From: Salicibibacter cibi
Lineage (GTDB): Bacteria > Bacillota > Bacilli > Bacillales > Marinococcaceae
Assembly: GCF_016495865.1 (NCBI RefSeq)
Contig: NZ_CP054706.1
Coordinates: forward strand, 1,488,001 to 1,552,000
Reading direction: 5' to 3'
Length of the DNA stretch: 64,000 nt
Shown here in pieces: positions 17,898-26,166 of this stretch; the first letter of the stretch is position 1; every line of letters starts with the position of its first letter. The notes below the pieces were generated by a model, which worked only from the letters and a program-made list of their open reading frames with translations, had not been told where the DNA came from and did not search any database. Position numbers and translations under genes: made by a program.

Positions 17898-17939
17898 CCT
17901 TCTATGTATTGGATATATCCGATATGTGGGAGGTTTTTT
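17898..17939 (+). terminator. Very long hairpin terminator after spo0A
   Basis: An uninterrupted inverted repeat of about 18 pairs, including several G-U pairs, is centred on GGATATATCC at 17911-17920 and is followed by six T residues. It lies 80 bases after the spo0A stop. Confidence 0.9.
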
Positions 17940-17999
17940 GTGCAGAAAAGGGACCCTTATCTGATTTTGACGGGGTACCGACAAGTTCAATAAGCAAAA

Positions 18000-18028
18000 A
18001 GAGTGCCCGCAAAAAGCGGACACTCCGA
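18000..18028 (-). terminator. Terminator-like hairpin facing the minus strand
   Basis: GAGTGCCCGC / GCGGACACTC with an AAAAA loop; read on the minus strand it is followed by TTTTTGC. The only minus-strand gene upstream of it is yqzF, more than 600 bases away, with a mobile repeat between them. Confidence 0.5.
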
Positions 18029-18094
18029 AACCCATATGGCCCAATGCAGGCGTCTCCCGTCGGCGCACCCAATTCTGTTACAATATAAAATGCA

Positions 18095-18357
18095 AATTTT
18101 AAGGCTCTTCACCAAAATCTATGGCTGACAAACTAGGGGCAATTATGATTGGTAGTGACCGCTACGGAAAAACACGACGCTTTCCGTGGGACCCGAGCTC
18201 AGCCTCCTCGGAAAAAAAGAAGTTCGCTTTTTTCCTGCGGGGTCTTCGCCCTGCACTTTCCCACAGGAGTCTACGTGTTTTTCCTTCGCTCGCTAGTGGT
18301 ATTACCATATTTAATCACGGATATCAACCATTGATTTTAGTGTTGACCCAATTTTAA
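18095..18357 (+). mobile_element. Non-autonomous mobile element (MITE-like), copy A with 8-bp target duplication
   Basis: The element proper is 18103-18349 (247 bp). Its ends are imperfect inverted repeats: left GGCTCTTCACCAAAATC, right (reverse complement) GGGTCAACACTAAAATC, continuing to a shared ATGG. It is flanked on both sides by AATTTTAA (18095-18102 and 18350-18357), an exact 8-bp duplication. The interior folds into a long imperfect hairpin (GGAAAAACACG... pairing with CGTGTTTTTCC) with an A/T-rich inner stem. It has no coding capacity. The GGCTCTTC end and 8-bp duplication resemble ISL3-family elements, so an ISL3 transposase may move it; that is an inference. Confidence 0.85.
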
Positions 18358-18605
18358 ATTCACATATACGTTTTTTGAGCATCCGGGTTTTGGACATACT
18401 AATGGCAAACAGATGGCGATAGGCGACAGAAGGAATGATTCCTCACAAAACGCTCTTTCAACAAAATCAACCCATTGACCGTGCGTGTCATACTGTGAGA
18501 AAAATGGGGGGCTTATGCAGTTTTGGTTTGGTTCGGACGACATCAAGCGTTTACGGCTGACTTTAAAAACGTTTGCCTTGGCATGTAAGAAAGTATCAAT
18601 CAACT
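18358..18605 (+). other. Gene-free stretch between the mobile element and yqzF
   Basis: Short open frames on both strands here have no ribosome sites and no recognisable content. No promoter, terminator or known RNA is seen. It may be decayed sequence. Confidence 0.4.
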
Positions 18606-18672
18606 TTCTTGCCTGCATAAGGTGGGCGAAGGTTTCTGCCAGTAAAGTTTGGCGAAAAGCTAAGTTCTCTAA
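18606..18672 (+). repeat. Second dispersed repeat family (CCTGCATAA...GGCGAAAAGC), copy 1, degenerate
   Basis: Contains CTTGCCTGCATAAGG, then TTTGGCGAAAAGCTAAGTT and CTCTAAC. In complete copies (28333-28401) the core is a hairpin GGCTTTTCGCCA / TGGCGAAAAGCC followed by AAGTTTTCTAAC; here the left arm of the hairpin is degraded. Confidence 0.65.
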
Positions 18673-18896
18673 CGAAAACGGGGGGAAACTTTGTTGTTTT
18701 TACGATCGCGATGAAAAATAAAGCCGCCGATAAACGCTAACCCGGCGATGAAAAGCACAAGCCCGCTTGTGAATTGGAGCGCGTAGTTAGGGAATGGATT
18801 ATGAAGGATGGAGAATAGCACATCTCGCATCCACTTTATGCCCAAGCCGGCGAAAAACACAGGGATCAGTAATATGATAAGTGCAACGAGCCGCAT
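18669..18896 (-). CDS. yqzF: DUF2627 family membrane protein (YqzF-like)
   Basis: A 75-residue protein on the minus strand, divergent from bkdR as in B. subtilis. Two membrane helices (about residues 4-22 and 40-62) and a conserved basic end (FIFHRDRKNNKVSPRFR) match DUF2627/YqzF as I know it. The N-terminus MRLVALIILLIPVFFAGLGIK also fits. The function is unknown. The link to bkdR is by position only. The second dispersed repeat family overlaps its 3' end. Confidence 0.85.
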   Translation of the reverse strand: MRLVALIILLIPVFFAGLGIKWMRDVLFSILHNPFPNYALQFTSGLVLFIAGLAFIGGFIFHRDRKNNKVSPRFR

Positions 18897-19033
18897 CGTT
18901 TATCCTCTCTTTTCTCAGTGTGGATCGCTGTAACTTTCTCTAGTTTAACATGTTTGCCGCCAATGTCCCATTTTTTCCTTGCATATCACGAAAAAATCAA
19001 GGATAGTAAAAGGAGAAATCCTTTTCGATTGGG

Positions 19034-21106
19034 GTGGGGAAGTTGAAGCGGGCAATGATCGTCGGAGGTGGAAAAGGGGGCACAGCACTACTCGGGATGA
19101 TGGACGGTCTCGATTATATGGAAGTAGTCGGTGTGGCCGATCTTGATCCGGAAGCAGAGGGAATGCGTATCGCTCAAGCTCGCGGTTTGAAAACGAGCCG
19201 CAATGCGTTTACATTATATGAAGAGTTGTTACCGGCACCGAACATTGTTTTCGAAGCGACGGGGGATGATTTTGCACTAACCGACTTGCAAAGGCACGTA
19301 GGTGTAGAAACGGCTGTCGTGCCTGCCCATGTTTGTCATTTGCTCTATCAGCTGCTCGTTGGAAAAGATGAATTGATTGCTACGCTCAGTCATCAGGAAC
19401 GGTTGCATCATACGGTTTTTCAGTCCACCCATGATGGAATGATCGCGGTTGATGATAACGGGAAGATCCTTCTTTTTAATCAAGCAGCTGCACGCATGAC
19501 CGGGATTGATCGTGAAAAAGCGATCGGACATTTGATTCGCTCGGTCATGCCGGAAAGTAAACTTCCGCGAATCTTAAAAACACGTGCAATGGAATCCAAT
19601 CAAAAACAGACGTTTGCAAATGGACGCCAAATCGTCACATCACGGATCCCGCTGTGGATCAATGACAACTTTGCCGGCGCATTGGCTGTTTTTCAGGATG
19701 TTACGGATATGGTAGACATGGCCACGAAAGTTACGGATTTGGAAAGCGTGCAACAGTTGTTGCAGGCAATCATTCATTCCTCTGATGAGGCCATTTCGGT
19801 TGTAAACGAAGAGGCCCAAGGTTTGATGGTTAATCCTGCGTACTCTCGTCTGACAGGGCTAAACGAACGAGATGTGATTGGCAAACCGGCGACTGCAGAC
19901 ATTTTTGAAGGAGAAAGCATGCATATGCGTGCCTTGCATACGCGAATGCCGATTCGAGGGACACAAATGAAGGTGGGACCTCATAAGAAAGACGTGATCG
20001 TGAACGTGGCACCGCTTCTCGTAAATGGGGAACTGAAAGGAAGCGTCGGTGTCCTTCATGATGTCTCTGAAATTCGTGCGTTAACCAATGAATTGGAAAA
20101 GGCAAAACAACGGATTCGGAGATTGGAAGCAAAATATACGTTTGATGATATTATTGGATCTTCCCCCGCGCTTGCCTTCGCCAAGGAACAAGCGTTTAAA
20201 AGTGCACAAACACCGGTCGATGTACTGCTTCGCGGCCAATCCGGGACAGGAAAGGAACTATTCGCCCATGCCATTCACAATGAAAGCGGACGTCGCTATC
20301 AACCTTTTATTCGCGTGAATTGTTCGGCCTTATCCCCGGCATTGCTGGAAAGCGAATTATTTGGATATGAAGAGGGCGCGTTTACGGGTGCGAAACGGGG
20401 AGGAAAACGCGGGCTATTTGAAGAAGCCCACGATGGCAGCATTTTTCTCGATGAGATTGGGGAAGTGCCGAACGAAACACAAGTGAAACTTTTGCGTGTC
20501 CTCCAAGAGAAGGAAATCGTACGTGTGGGAGGGACGAAAGCCATAGCGGTGAATGTCCGCATCATTGCTGCTACAAACATTCATATTGAAGAAGCCATCC
20601 GGAAGAGAAATTTTCGCGAAGATTTATTTTATCGATTGAACAAAATGCCGATTTTTATTCCTTCTTTACAAGAGAGACGGGGAGATATTCATGAGTTAAG
20701 CCATTATTTGTTACATAAAATCAATCAAGCGTATGGCCGGTCTGTATTAACGATAACGGATCAGGTGATGCAACAATTGCTCGCTTATGAGTGGCCGGGA
20801 AATGTGCGTGAACTGGAAAACATTCTCGGACGGGCGGTTATCCATATGAACTATCTCGATCAGGAATTGGCGGCTAAACACTTGCCCCCTCTGTCGAACG
20901 AGGAATCCTACAAACCCCCGGTCCATGCACATGGAAAACAGAACGGAGGTTTAGCCGAGCGCATGGCCGCTTATGAACAACAAGAACTGAAAGCTGCTTT
21001 GGCCGAGCACCGTGGAAATAAGACCGCCACGGCTCGCGCACTGGGAATTTCCGTACGAAACCTGTATTATAAACTGGAGAAACAGGGGATTATTGGAAAA
21101 ACGTAA
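19034..21106 (+). CDS. bkdR: Sigma-54-dependent activator of the bkd operon
   Basis: 690 residues from GTG 19034, or 687 from TTG 19043, which has the better-placed GGGGTG site. Order of domains: an N-terminal Rossmann-like region ([20 protein letters not shown], residues 1-110), two PAS domains (about residues 125-235 and 245-350), a sigma-54 AAA domain with Walker A GQSGTGKE, the sigma-54 contact loop GAFTGAK and Walker B-like [10 protein letters not shown], and a C-terminal Fis-type helix-turn-helix ([23 protein letters not shown]). It should activate the sigma-54 promoter at 21229 in response to branched-chain metabolites. Confidence 0.94.
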   Translation: MGKLKRAMIVGGGKGGTALLGMMDGLDYMEVVGVADLDPEAEGMRIAQARGLKTSRNAFTLYEELLPAPNIVFEATGDDFALTDLQRHVGVETAVVPAHVCHLLYQLLVGKDELIATLSHQERLHHTVFQSTHDGMIAVDDNGKILLFNQAAARMTGIDREKAIGHLIRSVMPESKLPRILKTRAMESNQKQTFANGRQIVTSRIPLWINDNFAGALAVFQDVTDMVDMATKVTDLESVQQLLQAIIHSSDEAISVVNEEAQGLMVNPAYSRLTGLNERDVIGKPATADIFEGESMHMRALHTRMPIRGTQMKVGPHKKDVIVNVAPLLVNGELKGSVGVLHDVSEIRALTNELEKAKQRIRRLEAKYTFDDIIGSSPALAFAKEQAFKSAQTPVDVLLRGQSGTGKELFAHAIHNESGRRYQPFIRVNCSALSPALLESELFGYEEGAFTGAKRGGKRGLFEEAHDGSIFLDEIGEVPNETQVKLLRVLQEKEIVRVGGTKAIAVNVRIIAATNIHIEEAIRKRNFREDLFYRLNKMPIFIPSLQERRGDIHELSHYLLHKINQAYGRSVLTITDQVMQQLLAYEWPGNVRELENILGRAVIHMNYLDQELAAKHLPPLSNEESYKPPVHAHGKQNGGLAERMAAYEQQELKAALAEHRGNKTATARALGISVRNLYYKLEKQGIIGKT

Positions 21107-21150
21107 CTCAATCGCCAAGAATGGTGAAATCTATTCCGATAGTGAAAAAA

Positions 21151-21177
21151 ATGGCATGCAATAACTATCATGGCATG
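21151..21177 (+). promoter_or_regulatory. Possible BkdR upstream activating sequence
   Basis: ATGGCATG occurs twice, at 21151-21158 and 21170-21177, starts 19 bases apart, 52-78 bases upstream of the sigma-54 promoter. Directly repeated or palindromic sites at this distance are typical of enhancer binding by bkdR-type activators. The assignment is inferred. Confidence 0.45.
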
Positions 21178-21228
21178 AAAGAAATTGCAGGCTTCTTTCT
21201 GTGGGAGCCGCGCCATGGGAAACATTTT

Positions 21229-21246
21229 TTGGCATCACCTTTGCAT
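21229..21246 (+). promoter_or_regulatory. Sigma-54 (-24/-12) promoter of the bkd operon
   Basis: TTGGCATCACCTTTGCAT matches the sigma-54 consensus TTGGCAC-N5-TTGCA, with GG and GC twelve bases apart. It lies directly downstream of bkdR and about 340 bases before bcd. The unusual distance is explained by repeat elements inserted between promoter and gene. Confidence 0.88.
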
Positions 21247-21269
21247 TCTTTATTTAGCAGATAAGCGAG

Positions 21270-21558
21270 CTTCTTATCCTGCATAAAGTGAAACTAAAGT
21301 TTTCGGCTCTTCACCAAAATCTATGGCTGACAAACTAGGGGCAATTATGATTGGTAGTGACCGCTACGGAAAAACACTACGCTTTCCGTGGGCCCCGAGC
21401 TCAGCCTACTCGCCCTGCGCTTTCCCACAGGAGTCTACGTGTGTTTCCTTCGCTCGCTAGTGGTGTTACCATATTTAATCACGAATATCAACCATTGATT
21501 TTAGTGTTGACCCAAGTTTTCGCCATAAAAATTTGCTGAAAAGCTACGTTTTCTAATA
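21270..21558 (+). repeat. Second dispersed repeat family, copy 2, interrupted by the mobile element
   Basis: The left part (about 21270-21304: ATCCTGCATAAAGTGAAACT, AAAGTTTTC) and right part (21514-21558: AAGTTTTCGCCATAAA...GCTGAAAAGCTACGTTTTCT) together reconstruct one copy of the family seen intact at 28333. The mobile element 21305-21513 sits between them. Confidence 0.8.
21297..21521 (+). mobile_element. Non-autonomous mobile element (MITE-like), copy B with 8-bp target duplication
   Basis: The element is 21305-21513 (209 bp), flanked on both sides by AAGTTTTC (21297-21304 and 21514-21521). It has the same ends as copy A and the same orientation, and is nearly identical except that the inner hairpin (about 38 bp) is deleted. 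It is inserted within a copy of the second repeat family, in the transcribed leader of the bkd operon. Confidence 0.88.
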
Positions 21559-21587
21559 AGCCATCATCCTTTAAGGAGGTCTCCGCC

Positions 21588-22679
21588 GTGAAATTATTTG
21601 AACATATGTCGGAAGAAAACTTTGAACAAGTCGTTTTTTGCCAAGAAGAATCTTCAGGGTTAAAAGCGATTATTGCTATACATGATACGACCCTCGGACC
21701 TGCATTGGGAGGGACGAGGATGTGGCCGTATAAAAACGAGGAAGAAGCGCTCGTCGATGTATTGCGGCTGGCAAAAGGCATGACGTATAAAAACGCAGCA
21801 GCCGGCCTTAATTTGGGAGGAGGAAAAGCGGTTATCATCGGAGATAGCCGTCATGAGAAAAACGAATCGAAACTGCGGGCATTCGGTCGCTATATTCAAG
21901 GCTTGAGCGGTCGTTACATTACAGCCGAGGATGTGGGGATGGCAGAGCCGGATATGGATACGATTCATTTGGAGACCGATTATGTAACCGGACGTTCGCC
22001 TGCCACACCGGGTGGAGGCGGAAATCCTTCCCCGCTGACCGGATATGGCGTGTATGTGGGAATGAAGGCGAGTGCAAAGGAAGTGTTCGGCACGGATTCA
22101 CTATCGGGCAGAACCGTGGCTATTCAAGGTGTCGGCAGTGTCGCTTATCATCTGTGCAAACATTTGCATGCAGATGGAGCGAATCTCGTAGTAACCGATA
22201 TTCACGAGCCAACCGTGCAACGTGCAGTTAAAGAATTTGAGGCTCGCGCTGTCGGCACGGAAGAGATTTATGATGTGGAGTGCGATATTTTTGCTCCATG
22301 TGCCCTTGGGGCGGTTATTAATGATGAAACGATGGATCGCATCCGCGCATCGATCATCGCAGGATCTGCAAACAATCAGTTGCATCATGCACGTCATGGT
22401 GACGCCCTTCATGAAAAAGGCATTCTTTACGCTCCGGATTATGTGATTAACGCGGGAGGTGTCATTCACGTGGCTGATGAATTACAAGGATACAACGAGG
22501 AGCGTGCCATGAGAAGTGTTGAAAGTCTATATGAACAAATGGCAAAGGTGTTTGAGATTGCAAAACGGGACGGGGTGCCTACGCACCATGCAGCCAATCA
22601 ACTTGCCGTAGAACGGATCGAAAATGTTCGCAAAGCAAGGAAAACGTATGTCAAAGATCCAAAAGATATTTTGTCCTGA
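21588..22679 (+). CDS. bcd: Leucine (branched-chain amino acid) dehydrogenase
   Basis: 363 residues from GTG 21588 with AAGGAGGT at ideal spacing. NAD-dependent oxidative deamination of leucine, isoleucine and valine to keto acids. The Glu/Leu/Phe/Val dehydrogenase N-domain has [12 protein letters not shown], the catalytic Lys region [19 protein letters not shown] and ITAEDVG; the NAD domain has [16 protein letters not shown] and AGSANNQL. It is the first gene of the operon here and supplies keto acids to the Bkd complex. ptb and buk, which surround bcd in B. subtilis, are missing. Confidence 0.96.
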   Translation: MKLFEHMSEENFEQVVFCQEESSGLKAIIAIHDTTLGPALGGTRMWPYKNEEEALVDVLRLAKGMTYKNAAAGLNLGGGKAVIIGDSRHEKNESKLRAFGRYIQGLSGRYITAEDVGMAEPDMDTIHLETDYVTGRSPATPGGGGNPSPLTGYGVYVGMKASAKEVFGTDSLSGRTVAIQGVGSVAYHLCKHLHADGANLVVTDIHEPTVQRAVKEFEARAVGTEEIYDVECDIFAPCALGAVINDETMDRIRASIIAGSANNQLHHARHGDALHEKGILYAPDYVINAGGVIHVADELQGYNEERAMRSVESLYEQMAKVFEIAKRDGVPTHHAANQLAVERIENVRKARKTYVKDPKDILS

Positions 22680-22723
22680 TATCATCGTATGCAGGCGTTA
22701 AAAAATAGATGAGGAGGTATACA

Positions 22724-24148
22724 ATGGCCGATGAATATGACCTTGTCGTGATCGGTGCGGGAACCGGAGGCTACGTTGCTGCCATCCGTGCCGCCCAACT
22801 CGGAAACCGGGTTGCAATCGTTGAAAAAGAAGCTCTCGGCGGGACTTGCCTTCACAAAGGATGCATCCCGAGCAAAACCCTGTTGCGAAGTGCACAAGTG
22901 TATAGAGAAGTAAAAGAATCGGCAGCGTTTGGTGTTGAGACGGAAGGTGCGAAACTTGATTTTTCAAAAGTGCAGACTCGGAAACAGGCGATCGTGGATC
23001 AGCTGCATACCGGCGTTCAACAATTGCTTCAAAATGAAAAGATTAAAGTTTTCGAAGGCTATGCGCGTATCTTGGGACCTTCCATTTTTTCACCGAGTGC
23101 CGGCAGTATATCAATCGAATACAAGGATGGCACGGAAAACGAAGTGCTCATTCCCAATCACGTGCTTATTGCGACCGGGTCACAACCCAGACGTCTCAAA
23201 GGGATAGATTTTTCCCATGAAAACGTAATGACGTCAGACGATGCATTATTCATGGAACGATTACCTGCGTCGATGACGATCATCGGGGGCGGGGTGATCG
23301 GGACGGAATGGGCTTCCATGCTCATTGATTTCGGGGTAGAAATCACTGTATTGGAAGCGCAAGATCACTTGCTTCCGGGTGAAGATGAAGATGTTTCCGC
23401 TGAAATGAAAAAACAGTTGGAAAAGAGAGGTGTCCGCGTTTGTTTAAATGCGGAAGTACAAACAGAAGATATGCACGTTGAACATGAATATGTAGGTGTG
23501 CAGGCGCAGATGGATGGAGAACAACATACCTTTGCTGCAGAATGTCTGCTTGTCTCCATCGGCCGGGAAGCAAACATTTCCGATGTCGGACTTCAAAATA
23601 CGGAAATTGAAACTGAAGACGGCAAGATCATCACCAATGACTGGGGGCAGACGAAAGAAGCGCACATGTACGCCATCGGTGATGTGACACACGGGTATGA
23701 GCTCGCCCATGTGGCTTCTCATCAGGGAATCATTGCAGTGGAACATATGAATGAGCAAAATCCCGCAGGATTAAACGAACGGCAAATGCCAAGATGCACG
23801 TACAGTCATCCGGAAGTTGCATCCATTGGTTTAAGCGAGACACAAGCAAAGGCCCAAGGCTTTCAAGTGAAAATCGGCACGTTTCCGCTCCGCGCGATTG
23901 GAAAAGCACTTATTAACGGGGATGCGGAAGGTTTTTGCAAATTTATTTCCAACGCGGAAAACAACGACTTGCTCGGAGTTCACATGATAGGAACGAATGC
24001 AACGGAGCTGATTTCGGAAGGAGCACTTGCCATGCTGTTGGACGCAGCCGATTGGGAAGTGGCAGAGGCGGTGCATCCGCACCCGAGTATATCTGAAGTG
24101 TTTAAGGAAGCGGCACTTCATGCAGATCGACGTGCCATTCATATATAG
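22724..24148 (+). CDS. lpdV: Dihydrolipoyl dehydrogenase of the branched-chain keto acid complex (E3)
   Basis: 474 residues from ATG 22724 behind GAGGAGGT; the earlier in-frame ATG 22709 lies upstream of that site. The FAD-binding start VVIGAGTGGYVAAIRAAQLG, redox-active GGTCLHKGCIPSK, NAD-binding IIGGGVIGTEWASM, and the C-terminal HPHPSISE with the active His-Glu pair are all present. It reoxidises lipoyl groups on BkdB. Its place within the bkd operon marks it as the branched-chain-specific E3. Confidence 0.95.
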   Translation: MADEYDLVVIGAGTGGYVAAIRAAQLGNRVAIVEKEALGGTCLHKGCIPSKTLLRSAQVYREVKESAAFGVETEGAKLDFSKVQTRKQAIVDQLHTGVQQLLQNEKIKVFEGYARILGPSIFSPSAGSISIEYKDGTENEVLIPNHVLIATGSQPRRLKGIDFSHENVMTSDDALFMERLPASMTIIGGGVIGTEWASMLIDFGVEITVLEAQDHLLPGEDEDVSAEMKKQLEKRGVRVCLNAEVQTEDMHVEHEYVGVQAQMDGEQHTFAAECLLVSIGREANISDVGLQNTEIETEDGKIITNDWGQTKEAHMYAIGDVTHGYELAHVASHQGIIAVEHMNEQNPAGLNERQMPRCTYSHPEVASIGLSETQAKAQGFQVKIGTFPLRAIGKALINGDAEGFCKFISNAENNDLLGVHMIGTNATELISEGALAMLLDAADWEVAEAVHPHPSISEVFKEAALHADRRAIHI

Positions 24149-24160
24149 AGGAGGGCAACG

Positions 24161-25153
24161 ATGAGTGAATCTAAACACGAGACGCTGGGATTAAATCATG
24201 ACCAATTGTTGAATATGTATAAAATGATGCTCACCGCTCGCAAAATCGATGAACGGATGTGGTTATTAAACCGAGCCGGAAAAATTCCGTTCGTCGTGTC
24301 CTGCCAAGGGCAAGAAGCAGCACAGGTGGGGGCGGCAATGGCGCTGGATGCAGAAAAAGATTACCTTCTGCCCTATTACCGGGATGTAGGGATGGTCCTG
24401 CACTTTGGCATGACGGTGAAAGATTTAATGTTGGCCGGCTTTGCCAAAGCAGAAGATCCCAATTCCGGGGGACGACAAATGCCGAACCACTTTGGCAGCA
24501 AAAAACATCGAATCGTCACGGGGTCATCGCCTGTTACTACCCAAGTGCCCCATGCAGTAGGCATTGCTCTTGCCGGTAGAATTAAAAATGATCCCTTTGT
24601 TTGTCTGACTTCTTTTGGCGAAGGGTCCTCGAATCAAGGAGATTTTCACGAAGCTGCGAATTTTGCAGGTGTTCACCGTTTGCCGGTTATCTTTTTCTGT
24701 GAAAACAATCAATACGCGATTTCAGTCCCCGTGGACCGCCAAATCGCTTGTGAACGTGTTTCTGATCGGGCGCACGCGTATGGAATGCACGGAGAAACCG
24801 TGGACGGCAATGATCCTCTCGTTGTCTATGAAGCGGTCAAAAAGGCTGCCGACCGCGCGCGCGAAGGGGGCGGACCGGCATTGATTGAAACCATGTCCTA
24901 CCGTCTAACCCCGCATTCAAGTGACGATGACGACCGTTCATACCGCGAGCGGGATGAAGTGGACGATGCCAAGAAAAAAGATGGCATTATAACCTTTGCC
25001 GACTATTTAAAAGAACACGGCTTGTTGGCGGATGCAGAAGAAAAAGACATCCATGAACGAATACAAAAAACGGTCGATGAGGCAACAGAAGCGGCTGAAT
25101 CGGCAGCATACGCGGAAGCAGAAACAACGTTGGACCACGTGTATTACGAGTAA
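24161..25153 (+). CDS. bkdAA: 2-oxoisovalerate dehydrogenase E1 alpha subunit
   Basis: 330 residues from ATG 24161 with GAGGAGGG upstream. Thiamine diphosphate-dependent decarboxylase of branched-chain 2-keto acids. The TPP region GEGSSNQGDFHEAANFAGVHRLPVIFFCENN is visible, and YRLTPHSSDDDDRSYR near residue 260 is the conserved loop seen in this subunit. With BkdAB it forms an alpha2-beta2 E1. The genes are spaced by about 12-18 bases with strong ribosome sites. Confidence 0.96.
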   Translation: MSESKHETLGLNHDQLLNMYKMMLTARKIDERMWLLNRAGKIPFVVSCQGQEAAQVGAAMALDAEKDYLLPYYRDVGMVLHFGMTVKDLMLAGFAKAEDPNSGGRQMPNHFGSKKHRIVTGSSPVTTQVPHAVGIALAGRIKNDPFVCLTSFGEGSSNQGDFHEAANFAGVHRLPVIFFCENNQYAISVPVDRQIACERVSDRAHAYGMHGETVDGNDPLVVYEAVKKAADRAREGGGPALIETMSYRLTPHSSDDDDRSYRERDEVDDAKKKDGIITFADYLKEHGLLADAEEKDIHERIQKTVDEATEAAESAAYAEAETTLDHVYYE

Positions 25154-25169
25154 GAGAGGAGGGCGTACA

Positions 25170-26153
25170 ATGGCGACGAGTAATTATATCAGTGCAATTA
25201 CAGCAGCATTAAAAGAGGAAATGGAAAAAGATGACGGGGTTTTCGTTCTCGGTGAAGATGTAGCTGCCAAGGGCGGTGTATTTCGCGCAACAGAAGGGCT
25301 TTATGAACAATTTGGCGAAAACCGGGTGCTTGATACCCCCTTGGCAGAGTCAGCAATCGCAGGTGTAGGCATCGGAGCTGCTATGTACGGACTGCGCCCG
25401 GTGGCAGAGATGCAATTTGCCGATTTTATGCTCCCGGCTTTTAATCAGATTATTTCGGAAGCAGCGAAAATCCGCTACCGTTCGAATAATGACTGGAGCG
25501 TGCCCATGACGGTTCGCGCACCCTACGGTGGAGGGATCCATGGAGCGCTTTATCACTCCCAGTCCGTGGAAGCGCTTTTTGCCAGTACGCCTGGGTTGAA
25601 AGTGGTGATCCCCTCGACACCATATGATGTTAAAGGGCTTCTAAAAGCAGCGATTCGAGATCCTGATCCCGTGTTGTTTTTCGAGCATAAAAAAGCCTAT
25701 CGACTGGTTAAGGGAGAAGTTCCTGATGATGATTATACGGTACCGATAGGGACGGCAGATGTGAAGCGGGAAGGCGAGGATGTGACCGTCATAACGTATG
25801 GCCTTTGCGTCCAATTTGCTCTGGAAGCGGCGGAAAAATTGGAAGCGGAAGGGATATCCACCCACGTGCTTGATTTGCGCACGATTTATCCGATGGACCG
25901 TGAAGCCGTAGTCAGCGCTGCCCGGCGGACAGGGAAAATTTTGCTCGTCAGTGAAGACAACAAAGAAGGCAGTGTGTTGAATGAAGCTGTGGCGACGATC
26001 GCCGAAGATTGTTTGTTTGACCTTGACGCGCCCGTCCGGCGTCTTGCGTCCCCCGATGTCCCGGCGATGCCTTACGCGCCCCCGTTGGAAAAGTATTTCA
26101 TGATGAACGCGGAAAAAGTAGAGCATGCCATTCGCGAATTGGCAGGATTTTAG
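25170..26153 (+). CDS. bkdAB: 2-oxoisovalerate dehydrogenase E1 beta subunit
   Basis: 327 residues from ATG 25170 (GAGAGGAGGG in front); the longer open frame beginning within bkdAA is not the gene. Family marks include VFVLGEDVAAKGGVFRAT, LDTPLAESAIAGVGIGAAM, PVAEMQFADFMLPAFNQI and the C-terminal transketolase domain VLDLRTIYPMDREAV. It provides the second half of the TPP site. Tight spacing places it in the same transcript as bkdAA and bkdB. Confidence 0.96.
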   Translation: MATSNYISAITAALKEEMEKDDGVFVLGEDVAAKGGVFRATEGLYEQFGENRVLDTPLAESAIAGVGIGAAMYGLRPVAEMQFADFMLPAFNQIISEAAKIRYRSNNDWSVPMTVRAPYGGGIHGALYHSQSVEALFASTPGLKVVIPSTPYDVKGLLKAAIRDPDPVLFFEHKKAYRLVKGEVPDDDYTVPIGTADVKREGEDVTVITYGLCVQFALEAAEKLEAEGISTHVLDLRTIYPMDREAVVSAARRTGKILLVSEDNKEGSVLNEAVATIAEDCLFDLDAPVRRLASPDVPAMPYAPPLEKYFMMNAEKVEHAIRELAGF

Positions 26154-26166
26154 GAGGTGCTTTCCA

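Noticed and set aside
17850..18068. 72-codon minus-strand open frame after spo0A
   Set aside because: It runs through the spo0A terminator hairpin and a second hairpin, has no ribosome site, and its product is low-complexity.
18121..18357. Open frames inside the MITE-like elements (also 21351-21539 and 28065-28349)
   Set aside because: They depend on the repeat's hairpin sequence, are not kept in frame between copies, and lack ribosome sites.
18337..18721. Small frames on both strands upstream of yqzF
   Set aside because: No ribosome sites, no recognisable protein content; they overlap repeat sequence.
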